Assembly: GCF_000715075.1 (NCBI RefSeq)
Contig: NC_134096.1
Span: 117,612,698-117,676,697, forward strand
DNA: 64,000 bases
DNA from: Nicotiana tabacum
Taxonomy: Eukaryota; Streptophyta; Magnoliopsida; Solanales; Solanaceae
Direction of reading: 5' to 3'
A model generated the notes under the pieces. That model made no database searches and was not told the DNA's origin. It saw only the letters and a list, made by a program, of their open reading frames with translations. Shown piece by piece: positions 44,748 through 57,510 of this stretch. Every line of letters starts with the position of its first letter. Within the stretch, counting starts at the first letter, position 1. The position numbers were made by a program, and so were the translations under genes.

Positions 44748-46032
44748 TAAAAAAGGTCCAAATATACCCTTGTACTATACGAAATTGAGCACATTTGCCC
44801 TTCGTTAATACTTTAGCTCAATATGCCCTTACCATCACATAGTTGGTCCATATATGCCCTTAGAGTTACACAGTTGGCCCATATATGCTCTTTTCGAAAC
44901 AGAATCCACCCAAACTAATTAACTCTTTCGTTAATTGTATTAAAGTGTATTACAAACAATATTTCCTTTTTATTAGTACTTTTTTTCTTTACCTATCTCT
45001 TTTCTTTCCTTTTTTTCTTTTCTTCTCTTTTTTTTTTTCCTTTTTCTTTCTCCCTTATCCGATTTCCTCCATTACTGATATCTTCTCCATTTTCGTCACC
45101 AATTTCACTTGACAAAACTCATGAATTTTAATTACTAAGAAAATTTTCACATAAGAATATTTTAATAGATTATGTTTGTCAATTTTTTTAATTTTACTGA
45201 ACATATATTTAGTTCTAAAAAATTTAACAAAGTAAGATTGAAATAATATTTATGTAACAAAAAACCCGAAAAATCCAATAAAACCGAACAATCCAAACCG
45301 ATATAATTGGTCTGGTTTGGTTTTGATAAAAAGCGAACCAACCCGTTCCATGTACACCCCTAATTTACATAGTTAATAAAAAAAATATAAAATGTCCAGC
45401 TGAAAAAGATGAAAAAAGACTAACAACTCAAATTTATAACACTACAACTTGAACTCTAGGCTTTTAATCATTAAATTATCTTTCTGGAAACAATTTAAAT
45501 ATTTTGGTCTTTTGAGTATTGTTAAAGGTTGAGATGTTTTTATTATTTTAAAGTTTAAACCATAATTTTTGGAACAATTTAATTTCGTTTATTTAGAGGG
45601 CTAGTGAAATTGGAAACTTGATTACCTTATGGGAGAATTTTCTTAGTAATTAGAATTCATGAGTTTTGTCAAGTGAAATTGGTGACGAAAATGGAGAAGA
45701 CATCAGTAATGGAGGAAACGGAGAAGGGAGAAAGAAAAAGGACAAAAAAGAGAGAAGAAAAGAAAAAAGAAGAAAGAAAAGAGAAAGGTAAAGGAAAAAG
45801 TACTAATAAAAAGGAAATAGTGTTTATAATACACTTTAATACAATTAACGAAAGAGCTAATTAATTTAGGTGAATTCCATTTCGAAAAGGGCATATATGG
45901 GCCAACTGTGTAACTCTAAGGGCATATATGGACCAACTATGTGACGGTAAGGGCATATTTGAGTTAAAGTATTAACGAATGGCAAATGTGCTCAATTTCG
46001 TATAGTACAATGACATATTTGGACCTTTGCCC
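44748..46032. mobile_element. Mutator-like MITE with about 390-bp inverted repeats and 9-bp target duplication
   Basis: Right end reads GGACCTTTGCCC, that is GGGCAAAGGTCC inverted; left end reads TAAAAAAGGTCC, mutated at the tip. The arms (about 44752-45149 and 45630-46032) match inversely over nearly 400 bases, for example CCTTGTACTATACGAAATTG. The flanking 9-mer TAAATTAAA is perfect at 44739-44747 and 46033-46041. Nine-base duplications and long inverted repeats are typical of MULEs. No transposase is present; open frames at 44885 and 45673 arise from mirrored low-complexity arms. Confidence 0.88.
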
Positions 46033-46149
46033 TAAATTAAAAAGTCTTTTTGTAAAGAAAAGGATGAACAACGAATATGGAACAAAGAGAAAGTTAGAAA
46101 ATTTATTTTGAGAAAAGTATTTTGGGAATTAAAAAATATTATTAAGGAT

Positions 46150-46350
46150 AAACTAGTAAAAGCCTTGGTCAAATTAAAAGTGCTTAAAAGCTGAAAAACC
46201 ATAAGTTGGGGGTGACCAACTTATGACTTATAATTGATTTTAGCTTTTAAGCACTTGACTTATAAGCACTTTTGGTGTTTACCAAACGCGTAGCCAAAAT
46301 GTACTTATAAACTAGTTTGACCAACTTATAAGCTTACCCAAACACCCTCT
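46150..46350. mobile_element. hAT-like MITE
   Basis: About 200 bases rich in AGCTTTTAAGCAC, ACTTATAAGCAC and CCAACTTATAAGC, with internal inverted copies (cttaaaagctg / agcttttaag; ccataagttggg / ccaacttatg) and a terminal TACCCAAACACCC. This layout is common in Solanaceae hAT MITEs. The exact ends are uncertain. Confidence 0.5.
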
Positions 46351-47125
46351 TATTATTTTTTTTGCTTAAAAACACTTGAAGTTTGACCAACGCATTTACC
46401 TTATTACCCTTATAATTTTATTATTATCTCTAAAACTGTCCTTCCCTCCCGACTTTCTTTCTTCCTCCTTCTGTCAATTATGCAGATTCCAATCTTTTGC
46501 TGTCCAGTGATGGGTTACTTGAAATATTACCCAACTGTTTCTCTTTTTCTTTCAATTGATACTAGTATTATTTAAATATTTAATTGTTAATAATCAACCA
46601 GTTCACATTTGAGCGTGAGTAGGTATATAAATAATAAACCAATCTCCTCTTCTAAATCCTTGCTTACAGGTTGCATAAAGAGCTATAGATGTAGTTATAC
46701 ACCTAATTAACTTTTATAGTATGTCATATAGCTATCATTATGAATTTACAAACTTTAGTAAATTATTACTTATTTTATGTTATTTCTTGTGTTTATAGTT
46801 TAAAATAATCTTAACTAATCGATTTTAACTTAAAGTGAATTGAGACATTAATTAATTTGTATTTGCATCAATTTAAAAATAAAATATTGCAATAATCTAC
46901 TCTTTTTAGTGTTAACAACTTTAAGGCATTTTAGTCATTTTAATAAAAAAAAAACTTTTATCAGCATCTTTTACCAAACACATTAACTGCTTATTTTAAG
47001 TTTCATCACTTCTATCCAAACACATAACTCCTTATTTATAAATTAAGCTCCACCACTTGAAAAGTGCTTTTAAACACTTGAGGGCTTAAAAGCTACTTAA
47101 ATTCAGCTAATCCAAACAAATCACG

Positions 47126-48069
47126 GGGAAGTTAGCTCCAAGATAGACACTTTTGAGATTCAGTTTCTTCTTTAAATTTTTTGCTAGCTGTATCATTTTC
47201 TATTCTGCATTTAAAAACTGCTGCTGTAGTGTTTTGGTTCAAAAAAAGACATCTCTTTTGAAGGAATTGTTCTCAGCCTGCAACACAAAAATGATGTTTT
47301 AGATTGATATCTCACATAATAGATATGACTTCAATTCTCGCTATATTTTTTTCCCTTTACCTCGGGTCCCATGTAAATGAAATTTTTTTCTAAAAATGTA
47401 CTGGATCCAAATGCTGACTTGTTTCCTCTCAAGTCATGCCTTCTTTGTTCAATTGGATAGAATATTTTGTTATATCAACTAGATGCTGCTACTTGCTATA
47501 ACAGATGTTGATACACTTAGAGATATTCTATAACTATAGCCTTTCGGCCCCTTCAACAAGATAATCTAATTTGTGGCATATTTCAAGATTTTCACCAACT
47601 TTTGTGGTCTTATTTTATTGTCGAAGCTATTCAAATATCTTTAACATTTAGAAGCCAGATATTTCTGGCTTTTACTTCTTTATAATCCTCTAATCAAAAG
47701 CATGCACCTGCATCAAATAATTAACACTGAATTAATAGGTGGCAAAACAAACCCAATTTTTAGTAATCCACCCAAGTTCAAATAGGTTGCTTATGATCTC
47801 TTCGTTGACTCGATCCAAAGGGTTGGATTCGAAATTACCCATAAAACTATCGGGTTAAACGGGTCAAAATAGTGTAATTCAGCGGTTTAGAAGAACTGAC
47901 TTGTTCAAAAACTTGTATTTTTATATTATATATTGTACTCTTCTTCCAATGTCGGCATCCCTCACTATTTCTTTTTGTCATTTGTGGTTCATGGGGAGCC
48001 AATATTGAATATTATCCTCAAGACATATCAATTACTTAATATATTGAAGATGAAAGACATTGTTTATCC
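47126..48069. other. Host DNA before Tat2, no gene
   Basis: AT-rich, without a convincing open frame. A (A/T)-rich segment with GGGTTAAACGGGTCAAAAT near 47850 resembles repeats seen widely in plant genomes but was not resolved. Confidence 0.5.
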
Positions 48070-48659
48070 TGTATAGGGTAAAATATGATATGACATGTGA
48101 CTAACTAAAAGGGAGATACGTGGAATTCAAGATAGGATAGTTGAGGACCGAACGCAGCCACTGCGTTTGTCACCGGAACGGATAACATTTATAAATATGT
48201 ATTAAAAACTCTGCGCCCGGTAGCATTTACTAAGGAATATTCTACAGCATTAAGAGCGACGTTCCGTTACAGAGAATTTGACATTTATACTCAACGTTAC
48301 ATCTCAATAAATGACCCTCATAATTGGCACTAAATGAAGGCATGATCCTAAGATCTTTTTCCCTAGGCATAGCAATAAATAGTGAGCCCAGTTACCGCTG
48401 TAAAGGATACGAAATTCCTGGCAAGAACATATATTATATTCTATACAAAGCTTTATACAATTTTACTCTCTTGCTTTTTGATCCCATCATTGCTGTGTTT
48501 GGGAACCGTATTCACGGAATCATCGTCTTTGCTATTTTATCTATTTTCTAAGGCTAAGTATTGTGTATTTCTTCAATTATTATATTATTTTAGGATCAAA
48601 TTAGTTCACTTGTCTAGCAACCACGTATAAATTCAACTTTACCGTTTTACGGATAAACA
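48070..48659 (+). repeat. Tat2 5' LTR
   Basis: Right end ...TACGGATAAACA is fixed by the primer site. The left end TGTATAGGGTAAAATATG is the best TG start but cannot be checked against a second LTR here. Confidence 0.65.
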
Positions 48660-48660
48660 G

Positions 48661-48680
48661 TTTGGCGCCCACCGTGGGGC
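48661..48680 (+). other. Tat2 primer binding site
   Basis: TTTGGCGCCCACCGTGGGGC, identical over 20 bases to that of Tat1. Confidence 0.88.
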
Positions 48681-48763
48681 CTAGACAGCCGTGCAAATAA
48701 ATTGATCCTTGCCTCTTTAACTAACGTGTTTTGACTATTTTTGTCTTAGAAAAAATCGCAAAA

Positions 48764-50255
48764 ATGGCAGATAATACTGTTAACGATGCACACAACCCCG
48801 ACATTCGAAGGGATCAACCTCATTTCGAGGACTCAATCAGTGATACCCGCAATGAGGGGAATGATGACATGCCGATGCATGACAGACGGTACCCTCGACA
48901 GGTTTGGGAAAGAATTCTCGATGATGCTGACGAGGAGCAAGTAGCAGATGCTGTGAGGATCCAGCAAGAGCAACAGGCAATCATTCTAGGCCATCTCACG
49001 CGATAGGATCAGGTTATGACGGAACTGAAGCAGGCGCTATCAGGTGCTTCGAATAATACGAACAGGCATGATCCGATTCCTCCAGTTGCTCCCGCAGACC
49101 AAACAATACAGAGAATCGATAACAACACTCCCAGGGGTGAAGTCGGCTCCGATGGGGCTGGTGAGAGTAGATCAGGTCTTAACAACGAGAATGATTCATT
49201 CAAAGATAAGCTTTTACGGTTCATGAGGGAAGTGAAAGCCCGCATGGATCAAATCCCGAGCGCACCACCAGTATTGAAAGGCCCGAACTCGAAGAAGTAT
49301 GTTCAATTATCATACAAACCAAGTGCGACACCAATAATAATCCCGAAGTATTTCAAAATGCTTGAAGTTCCAAAGTATGATGGAACTTCAGACCCACATG
49401 AATATATTACCACCTACACAACAACGGTAAAAGGAAATGATCTAACTCCTCACGAAATTGAATCTGTGTTGCTAAAGAAATTCGGCAAAACTCTCACGAG
49501 AGGAGCCCTAACATGGTATTCGTTACTTCCCGAGCATTCCATAGATTCCTTTGAGATGCTCGCATATTCTTTCATTAAAGCTTATGCCGGGGTCAGAAAG
49601 GTGCAAGCCCGGAAGGCCGACATATTCAGAATCACACAAGGAGAATCATAATTATTACGAGAGTTTGTTAAACGATTCCAGAAAGAAAGAATGTTGCTCC
49701 CGACTGTCCCGGATGAATGTGCAGCTGAAGCATTCACCAAAAGATTGAATCCGAGAGGTTCAGACGCTTCCCGGAAGCTGAAGGAGAGCCTGCTTGAGTT
49801 TTAAGCAACAACCTGGGCAGATGTTCACAACTGGTACGAGTCAAAGATAAGGATCGAAGATGACCAGGTCGGTTCTACATCATCGTCCAAAGGACGGGAG
49901 AAGAACAGAGAAAAACTAAAGAATGACTATGACGCGGATAAGCGGACTTCGAGGGGTCGATTTTTACCCTACGAGCGTACCGAAGGCCGTGGAAGAAATT
50001 TTCGAGCAGCAAACAAGTTCACCGTTAACAGGGGGACTGATCGTGGTCGAAGCAATAAATTACTTCAAGATAAACAAACGTCGGGGTCTCGAGATCTTTC
50101 TTACCCCAAGTTATCAGAATATAACTTCAATGTCAGTGTAGTGGGACTGGTGTCAGCCATGAGGAACAATAAAGAAGCACGGTTCTCGAGACCTATGAGG
50201 TCCGATTTCAGCCAGAGAGATCCTAATTTATGGTGCGAATACCACGGGACGAACG
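48764..50255 (+). pseudogene. Tat2 gag, 5' part
   Basis: ATG at 48764 (MADNTVNDAHNPDIRRDQ). Gag core: PKYDGTSDPHEYITTY, KTLTRGALTWYSLLPEHSID, FVKRFQKERMLLPTVPDEC and TTWADVHNWYESKIRIEDD. In-frame stops at 49004, 49649 and 49802, with frameshifts after 49900. The frame reaches the zinc-knuckle residues CEYHGT at 50236-50253 and is then broken by the solo LTR. Confidence 0.87.
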
Positions 50256-52455
50256 TGTAAAGCCCCATAAATTTCTAACTTAAAATTTTAATAATCTCGG
50301 AGTTCATAATGTAATTAAAGTGCTCGAAGGGTATAAGGACTTGCACGGTTTAAGAGAAGTATCTGGGATAATATACGTATAGGATATGAACTAATATGGT
50401 AGGACGGATACTTAAGAATAAACTAAGTTACATGACTTTTAGTTGGAAAATAAAGTTACTAAAATTTTCTAGTATCCGAGTGTATTGAATAATTTCTTAT
50501 TAGCTAGTATAATGAAGGATAAGTAGCCTATATATTAGTTTAAAATATGGTAAGAGAAGTCAAGTAAATAAATGGAAAGAAAGAAAAAGTTGGGCAATTA
50601 TTTAGCTATGTCTCACGTGCCCACTAGTGAATATTTTAAGAAATATAAGTCCACTAAATCAGTGGCAATTGTATGCCTCTTTCGCTGGCTAATTTCAAGA
50701 AAGAAAGAAAATAAAGTTTTCGTTTTCTCAAGCTTGTTCACCGCAAGTATGGAACTGCTTGGGTTATCTTGAGAGTTTGATTTCACGAGAATTTTGTAAA
50801 CAAAAGTGGCAGATTGACTCTCATTCTCAGGTACCCATATACTCTTCTCTGATAAAAATTATTTATCTACTATCAATTGAGATATGGGTAGGATTTTGAA
50901 ATTTGGATTGTTTTTTTTAAAAAAGATTTTAAATGCTTGGGCTTTATTCAATAATGTTATTACAATATAGTAATAGCCTTGGATGCATTTACTATGAATT
51001 TATTATTGGAATCATGATAACTCATTGCTGGGCAGTGATGAAGTTTGGAAGAAAAAAAATAGAAAACTTCATAGTTATAGCTTGTTTTAATGAGTTGTGG
51101 GATTAAACGTTATAAATCGATTTATTGAGTTATTGCGGACTAATTAGTGTTTAGAACCTAAGTGGGATTTCCTAGAATAAGAGAATTATGTATATAGTTG
51201 TATTCTTTGGACATGTATTAATTTAAGTTGAACCCAATTATCATGTAGTTAGAGAAATTGGTGACTTGGGATTGCCTGAAAAATACGTGGATGCAAAATT
51301 AAGCTTGTAATTGAGGTGAGTTGAGGTTTACTTTTCTAGTAGGAAATTTCATTAAAACCGTTGTGCTCCATTTGCTAGATAAAGCTAAGTCATATCTTCT
51401 CGTGATCTAATACTCAGTTCACTTTATTCTTATTCAGTAAAACCTTATATGTGACATGAATACATGCTTATGTGTATTACCAGTTGTTATGTGCCTTTAT
51501 TTATGATATTCACATTCAGTTAAGTATTCAGCTTCAACATTAATTCATGCATCAATGTGATCACATTCGATAGGGAGAAATTGCCAACCTCCTCCAGCGT
51601 GAGTGCCATGATGTCAGGGTTACCTACCCCACGCTCGTAGGTGCCAACTGTTTGTTGGGGAGATAGGCTGACACTCCCCCATATGTTTTCCTAGATGCTC
51701 ACATACACAGGGCCATTATGCGTAACAATTAACTTTACAAAGTTACGTCTTAAAATATATATAACTCAGTTTCTATTTCAGATATCAGTTATGGGCTCAA
51801 TTTCTACGTTACGTTTCAATTTCAGATTACAGTTTACCTTACAGTTTCAGTTTCCAGCTTATTACTTGGTTGTAAAATTTTATATGATTTATATAATTTT
51901 TCGTATATCCCTTTTCTTTCTTATAATTTCCAGAAGGTCTCGCTCCGCCTTTTTAGAAGGTAGCCTATGAGATTTACTGAGTATCCATTGGTGATACTTA
52001 TCCCGTTTGGGCCTGCTACGTCGTGTGGCAGGTATTGAGGATGCAGGTAACGAGGCACGTGGCTAGAGGAGATATTCTAGATTCAGTTTACAGACTCCGT
52101 TGATTCATCCTAGTGGTAGCAGACACTTTTTTAGACTATTATTTATAAAAAACATTTACGTTTATTTTATTTCCGGGGGATGCCCCCGTAGGCTATGTAT
52201 TTTAAATTTTGTTTTTCAGATTCTAGAGGCTCATGACTTGTTAGTGGGTCATTATTAAAATATTTTGGGATTTATTCTTTATTTATTATATTTTATCAGT
52301 CAGCATAAGAACTGCAATTTGATTAGAATTAATATTTAAGCATGTTAGTTTCGTTGCTATTGAACTTGAAGTTTGATACAAATAGTATAGGGTTCACTCA
52401 ACGAGTGGTAAGGGTTGAGTGCCAATCACTTCCCACCCAGTTTGGGGGCGTGACA
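50256..52455 (+). mobile_element. Solo LTR (2200 bp) inserted in Tat2 gag
   Basis: Begins TGTAAAGCCCCATAAATTTC and ends GGGGGCGTGACA. Flanking pentamers are gaacg (50251-50255) and gtacg (52456-52460), one mismatch. Removing it joins CEYHGT to YGHRTGDCRHLREEV, restoring the order of the gag zinc-knuckle region seen in Tat1, which proves the insertion. No internal genes; short open frames (50572, 51695) have no family resemblance. Confidence 0.88.
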
Positions 52456-53152
52456 GTACGGTCACCGGACAGGGGACTGCCGACATCTTCGGGAGGAGGT
52501 GGCAAAGCTATTGAAGAATGGTCATCTTCTAGAATTCTTGAGTGATCAAACTAAAAACAATTACGGTCGCAACAGAGACAACACGGAATCCTCGAAAGCA
52601 GGAGAAGAAACCCCATGCCAAACAATCAACATAATCTTTGGGGGGAACGAGATTAACGGGGTCACCTTTTCGGCGACAAAGAAGACTAAAGTATCGATAA
52701 CTCAAAGCAAAAGACTCCAGGAGGGCGATATCACCTTCACGGAGGAAGACGCAGAAGGATTGCTGTTACCGCACAACGACGCACTGGTAATCTCTTTAAA
52801 TGTGTTAGATTTTAAAATTAAGCATGTTCTAGTGGATCTAGGAAGTTCAGCTAATATCATACAATGGAGAGTATTGAAACAAGCTAAAATCACCGGAAGC
52901 ATTATTTCAGCGACAAAACTCCTCATTGGATTCAACCTTGTGAGCGTGACGACCCGGGGAGAGATCTTGCTGCTCACGAATGTTGAAGGAGTAATGAAAA
53001 CAACTCTCTTCGAAATAGTGAATGGTGATATGGGATACAACATCATCTTAGAAAGGCCATGGTCACACGAGATGAAAGTCATACCTTTGATGTATCACCA
53101 ATTACTGGAGTTTCCGACGATCAAAGGAATCAAGCAGATAAGAGGTGACTAA
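52456..53152 (+). pseudogene. Tat2 gag end and protease
   Basis: Begins YGHRTGDCRHLREEVAKLLKNG, then LPHNDALVISLNV, HVLVDLGSSANIIQW (protease active site; usual form D(S/P)GSS, here DLGSS), GDMGYNIILERPW and YHQLLEFPT. From 52499 the frame is open for 217 codons. Confidence 0.85.
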
Positions 53153-54716
53153 CCGGCAGCGAGGAGATGAATGCAATCTCAGTTTTCAATAGCAAAGGGA
53201 AGGAGCGAACATCATAGAAATTACAGAAATCGGCACCTACTTCCGAGTTAGAAGAGGTTATTCCAGGGACAAAATCATCAGAACAATATCAGGTGCCGAG
53301 ATATTTCCATGTTCTGGAAGAAACAGACGCAACAAAATCCACGGCAGAGGAACTAGAGCAAGTGGAATTGTTTGAAGAATTCTTAGAAAGAAAATTTCAC
53401 TTGGGGACAGGACTGCATCCCGAGCTCAGGTCTGGTTTTATTGAATTTCTTAAAATTAACGTTGATTATTTTGCATGGTCGCACGAGGATATGACAGGTA
53501 TCCCGACAGAAATAACCATGAACAAGCTGAGTTTGGATCCCAACGTACCACCGGTATGGCAGAAGAAGTGCCCTATTGCCGAGGCCAGGAATAAATTCGT
53601 CAAAGAAGTGGTAACCTCCTTGTTTAAAATCGGTTCGGTCAGAGAGGTAAGATATCCAGACTGGCTAGCCAATGTAGTAGTAGTTCCTAAGAAAAATAAT
53701 AAATTTCGTATGTGTGTAGACTATAAAGATCTTAATAAGGCGTTCCCGAAAGATTCGTTTCCACTGCCAAATATTGATCAAATGATTGATGCCATAGCCA
53801 GGCACGAACTGATGAGTTTCCTTGATGCTTATTCCGGGTAAAACCAAATTAAGATAAACCCGGAAGATCAGGAAAAAACTTCATTTATAACAAATTTTGA
53901 TACATATTGTTACAATGTAATGCCTTTGGGGTTGAAAAAAGCCAGAGCCACTCACCACCGGCTCGTAAATAAGATATTTGAAAAGCAAATAGGAAAAACC
54001 ATGGAAGTTTATATAGACGATATGCTCGTTAAGTCTTTAAATGCAGGTGACCACCTTAAGCATTTGCAAGGAATATTCGATATCCTGAGGAAGCATAACA
54101 TGAAGCGTAACCCTGAGAAGTGCGCGTTCGGGGTCAGCTCTGGTAAGTTTTTGGGGTTTCGGTCTCATAAAGGGGAATTGAAGTAAACCACGACAAAATC
54201 AAGGCCATAGATGATATCCCGGATCAATTATCAAACGTGAAGGAAGTCCAAAGACTCACATAAAGGTTAGAAGCTTTGAGCAAGTTCATTTCCCTGTCGT
54301 CGAAAAAATATCATCACTTCTTTACATTGCTAAAAAAGAAGAACAATTTTGAATGGACGTCAGAGTGGCAGCAGGCTTTGAGGGACCTGAAGAAGTACTT
54401 ATCAAGCCCTTTATTGCTCTCGAAATCGAAAGAAGGCGAAACATTGCTAGTCTACCTCGCAGTTTCAGAAGTTGCGGTAAGTACGGTTTTAGTCCGGGAG
54501 GAAGAAGGTATGCAGTTTCATATTTATTACGTTAGCAAAATTTTAACGGGAGCATCAACTCGCTACCCACATTTGGAAAATTTGGCTTTAGCTCTCGTAG
54601 TCGTCGCTCGGAAGATGAGGCCCTATTTTCAATGCCATCCAATAGCTGTGGTGAGTACTTTCCCTTTGCGGAACATCCTTTATAAACCCGAGCTCTCGGG
54701 AAGATTGTCCAAATGA
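53153..54716 (+). pseudogene. Tat2 reverse transcriptase
   Basis: Pieces in order: VDYFAWSHEDMTGIP, VPKKNNKFRMCVDYKDLNKA, FLDAYSG (stop TAA at 53839 follows), FDTYCYNVMPLGLKKARATH, VYIDDMLVKSL (54006-54038; catalytic box intact), KCAFGVSSGKFLGF and FEWTSEWQQALRDLKKYLSSP. Frameshift or stops near 54186 and 54260. RT-linked RNase H continues through YPHLENLALALVVVARKMRPYF to 54716. Confidence 0.88.
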
Positions 54717-55700
54717 GCCGTCGAAATGAGTGAATTCGACATAGAATATAAACTGAGGATTGCAATTAAGTCACAAGTCTTGGATGACTTTGTGGCCGAT
54801 TTTAGTCCGGGACTGCTGCCTCTGGCAACCAACGAGGCAGTAATGGTGTCAGAATCGACATCAGGGGTTTGGACCTTATTTATGGACGGAGTCTCAAACG
54901 TAAAAGGGTCTAGGCTCGGAATAGTTTTAATCACGCATTCGGGGGAAACCTTAAGGCAAGCCATCAGCACGAACCCTTTAACTAATAATGAAGCATAGTA
55001 TGAAGCTTTAATTGCAGGGCTCAAATTGGCCTGAGGACTTGATTGCGAGTTTATAGAAATCAAATACAACTCACAACAGGTGGTAAATCAGGTTTACGGG
55101 ATCTTTGATACCAAAAAAGAACGTACGCAACAATATGTGGTAAAGGTCAGGCTCTTTTGGCACGATTCCGTGAGTGGTCAATAACTCATATCCCGAGAGA
55201 GGATAATGCAGAAGCGGATGCATTAGAAAACTTAGGTTCATCGACCGAAATAAAATGATCAAAGTCCGGAACTGTGGTACAACTAATGAGCTCAGTCCTT
55301 GATACAGATGGTTACTACGAGGTGAATTTGGCTAGTCTGGTATGGGACTAAAGGAACGAAATAATTAACTACCTCGAGCACGGAAAGTTACCCGACGATC
55401 CCAAAGCATCACGGGTGTTACGCACCAAAGCTGCACGTTATAGCTTCAGGAAAGTCCAATTGTATAGAAAATCTTTCCAAGGCTCGCTGGCCCGGTGTTT
55501 AGGAGTGTCAGAAGCTAACTATGTCATGAGAGAAATCCCAAAGGTATATGCGGCAATCACTCAGGCGCAGAGTCTTTGGTGCTGAAATTAGTACGGGCAG
55601 GATATTACTGGCCTCACATGGAACAAGATGCCAAAGATTTCGTACGAAAATGTGATAAGTTCAAATGCTACGCATGACTAGTACATCAACTGGCATAAAC
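54717..55700 (+). pseudogene. Tat2 second RNase H and linker to integrase
   Basis: WTLFMDGVSNVKG, LTNNEA, YEALIAGLKLA and EDNAEADALENLGSS outline the additional RNase H, with stops near 54998 and 55034 and a frameshift around 55150. The linker and zinc region to 55700 is poorly preserved (KASRVLRTKAARY, VRKCDKFKCYA). Confidence 0.8.
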
Positions 55701-55713
55701 CTTACATTTAGTT

Positions 55714-56575
55714 ATGTCCCCATGGCCATTCATAAAATGGGGGATAGACATCGTCGAACCGCTGCCACCGGCTCCCGTAAAGGTAAGGTTTCTTTTAATT
55801 TTGACTGATTATTTTTCTAAATGGGTGGAAGCAGGTTCTTATCAGAAAAATGAAGAACACGAAGTGGTCGATTTCCTATGGAAAAATATAATTTGCAGGT
55901 TCGGAATACCAAAAGAGATAGCATACGACAATGGGCCACAATTTACCGGTGCAAAAGTTACAAAGTTCTTCAAAGACCTGAAAATAAAGAGAATCACATC
56001 CTCACCTTATCATCCGAGCACAAACGGTCAAGTGGAGTCAACAAACAAAGTGATCATTCAAAACCTCAAGAAAAGGTTGGAAACAACAAAAGGCAAATGG
56101 CCCGAAGAGTTGCCCAGAGTCCTATGGACCTACCGAACAACGACCAAATCAAGTACAGGAGAAACTCATTTTTCCCTCGTGTACGGTGTTGAAGCCCTAA
56201 TCTCGGTTGAAGTGGGCGAACCTACTTTGAGATATTCTCAGACAAACAAAGAATCAAATGATGAAGCAATGCTAATAAACTTGGAACTGCTCGAGGGACG
56301 CAGAGACTTGGCGCATGTAAGAATGGCAGCTCAAAACCATAGGATGGAGCGATATTACAATCAGAGAGCCAACCTTTGTTTTTTCAAAGTAGGAGACTTG
56401 GTTCTAAGAAAAGTAACACAAAATACCCGGGAGCTCAAAAGATAGGTCCAATGTGGAAAGGCCCTTACTAGTTTTCAGCTGTCACTGGGAAAGGTTTATA
56501 CAAGTTGGAGAACCAGAATGGAGACAAGTTGACCAGCGACTGGAACGTGGCACACTTCAAAAGATATTATTGCTG
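55714..56575 (+). pseudogene. Tat2 integrase
   Basis: A 243-codon open stretch: WPFIKWGIDIVEPLPP (first Asp), LTDYFSKWVEA, IICRFGIPKEIAYDNGPQF (second Asp), SSPYHPSTNGQVESTNKVI (catalytic Glu), PRVLWTYRTTTKSSTGETHF and GDLVLRKV. One frameshift after 56445 leads to MWKGPY and KLTSDWNVAHFKRYYC with a stop near 56575. All three catalytic residues are present. Confidence 0.9.
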
Positions 56576-56796
56576 ATCTGCTACTATGCCTCATGTTTAC
56601 TGTTTAGTTTAGTTAGCAAACACTCAAACAAAAAGTATGTGCTGCAATCTTTTTCCCTTCGTTCAGTTTTTGTTCCAATTGGGTTTTTATGGCAAGGTTT
56701 TTAACGAGACAGCAACGGAAAGCATACTATAAAGAAAGCAACAATAAGACCTTTGATAGCAAGGCAAACGAACAAGCTTCCACTTGGGGACGATTA

Positions 56797-56862
56797 GGTA
56801 ATCTTTGGTTTGATAGCAAATTCCCACCGGGAAGTTAAGTTTGCTACCAAACAGAGGTTACC
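56797..56862. repeat. Imperfect inverted repeat (hairpin, about 25-bp arms)
   Basis: Arms GGTAATCTTTGGTTTGATAG at 56797 onward and CTACCAAACAGAGGTTACC ending at 56862 are complementary except for a few positions, with a 15-base loop containing CCCACCGGG. Confidence 0.8.
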
Positions 56863-57510
56863 CGATCGTTCATGGGCACAAACTGCCAGAGGACTGTTAG
56901 GTATTCTTTCGCTAGATAGCATGGATTCCTAAGGGGAATAATATATGTTACTGAGTAAAGGATTACCTAGCAATTCATTGGTGGGACCTTCGAAGATACA
57001 AGACTTCCAGTGTTCCAATTCGCATTCTTCGCATTCAAACACTGGGGGAGAATGATATGAGGATACGGAAACAATGACTACCACATCAATCGGGAACGAA
57101 AATTTGGAAACAAAATGCATCATCAGGACCGGGGAATGTGCAGCCAGACTCGTAGAAACAAGGTGTACAAGATAGCCACAAGTAATGGCACTTTCTTTTC
57201 TGCATAGCAAAATGCTTATGTAATTTCTGAAAATAGAAGGAATAAAATGAAATCCTTTTGCTTTTATCTTGTTTCTTGTCTAAACGATGATCTAACTTTG
57301 TAATTTGAAAGTTAAACAAGTACTTCAAATATTAGTGCCGTAATGAACATGAGACGTCCTCTTCAAGAGTACCATAAACATAAGAGGGCCCTCTCTTATA
57401 AAAAAGCTCACTTTAAAGGGCTGGTTCCGTAAGAATCAATTCCCGGAATCTAAAATGCCATTGGGGAAAAATTCACTCGAAGCCGCATATGAAAAGGACG
57501 CAAAAACAAA

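Larger units (their letters stand above)
44550..47125. mobile_element. Old inverted-repeat element (MITE-like) hosting younger insertions
   Basis: The left arm (about 44550-44735, GTTTGGATTAGCT..., ATAAGCAGTTGATGTGTTTGG, TTATTAAAATGACTAAA) recurs inverted at about 46910-47115 (agctaatccaaac, ccaaacacattaactgctta, ttagtcattttaata). Arms are about 200 bp and diverged. The middle contains the Mutator-like MITE and a hAT-like MITE. No target duplication could be fixed. Confidence 0.6.

Noticed and set aside
44885..45894. Two mirrored open frames rich in Phe/Ser or Lys/Glu
   Set aside because: They are the two inverted arms of a MITE and mirror each other.
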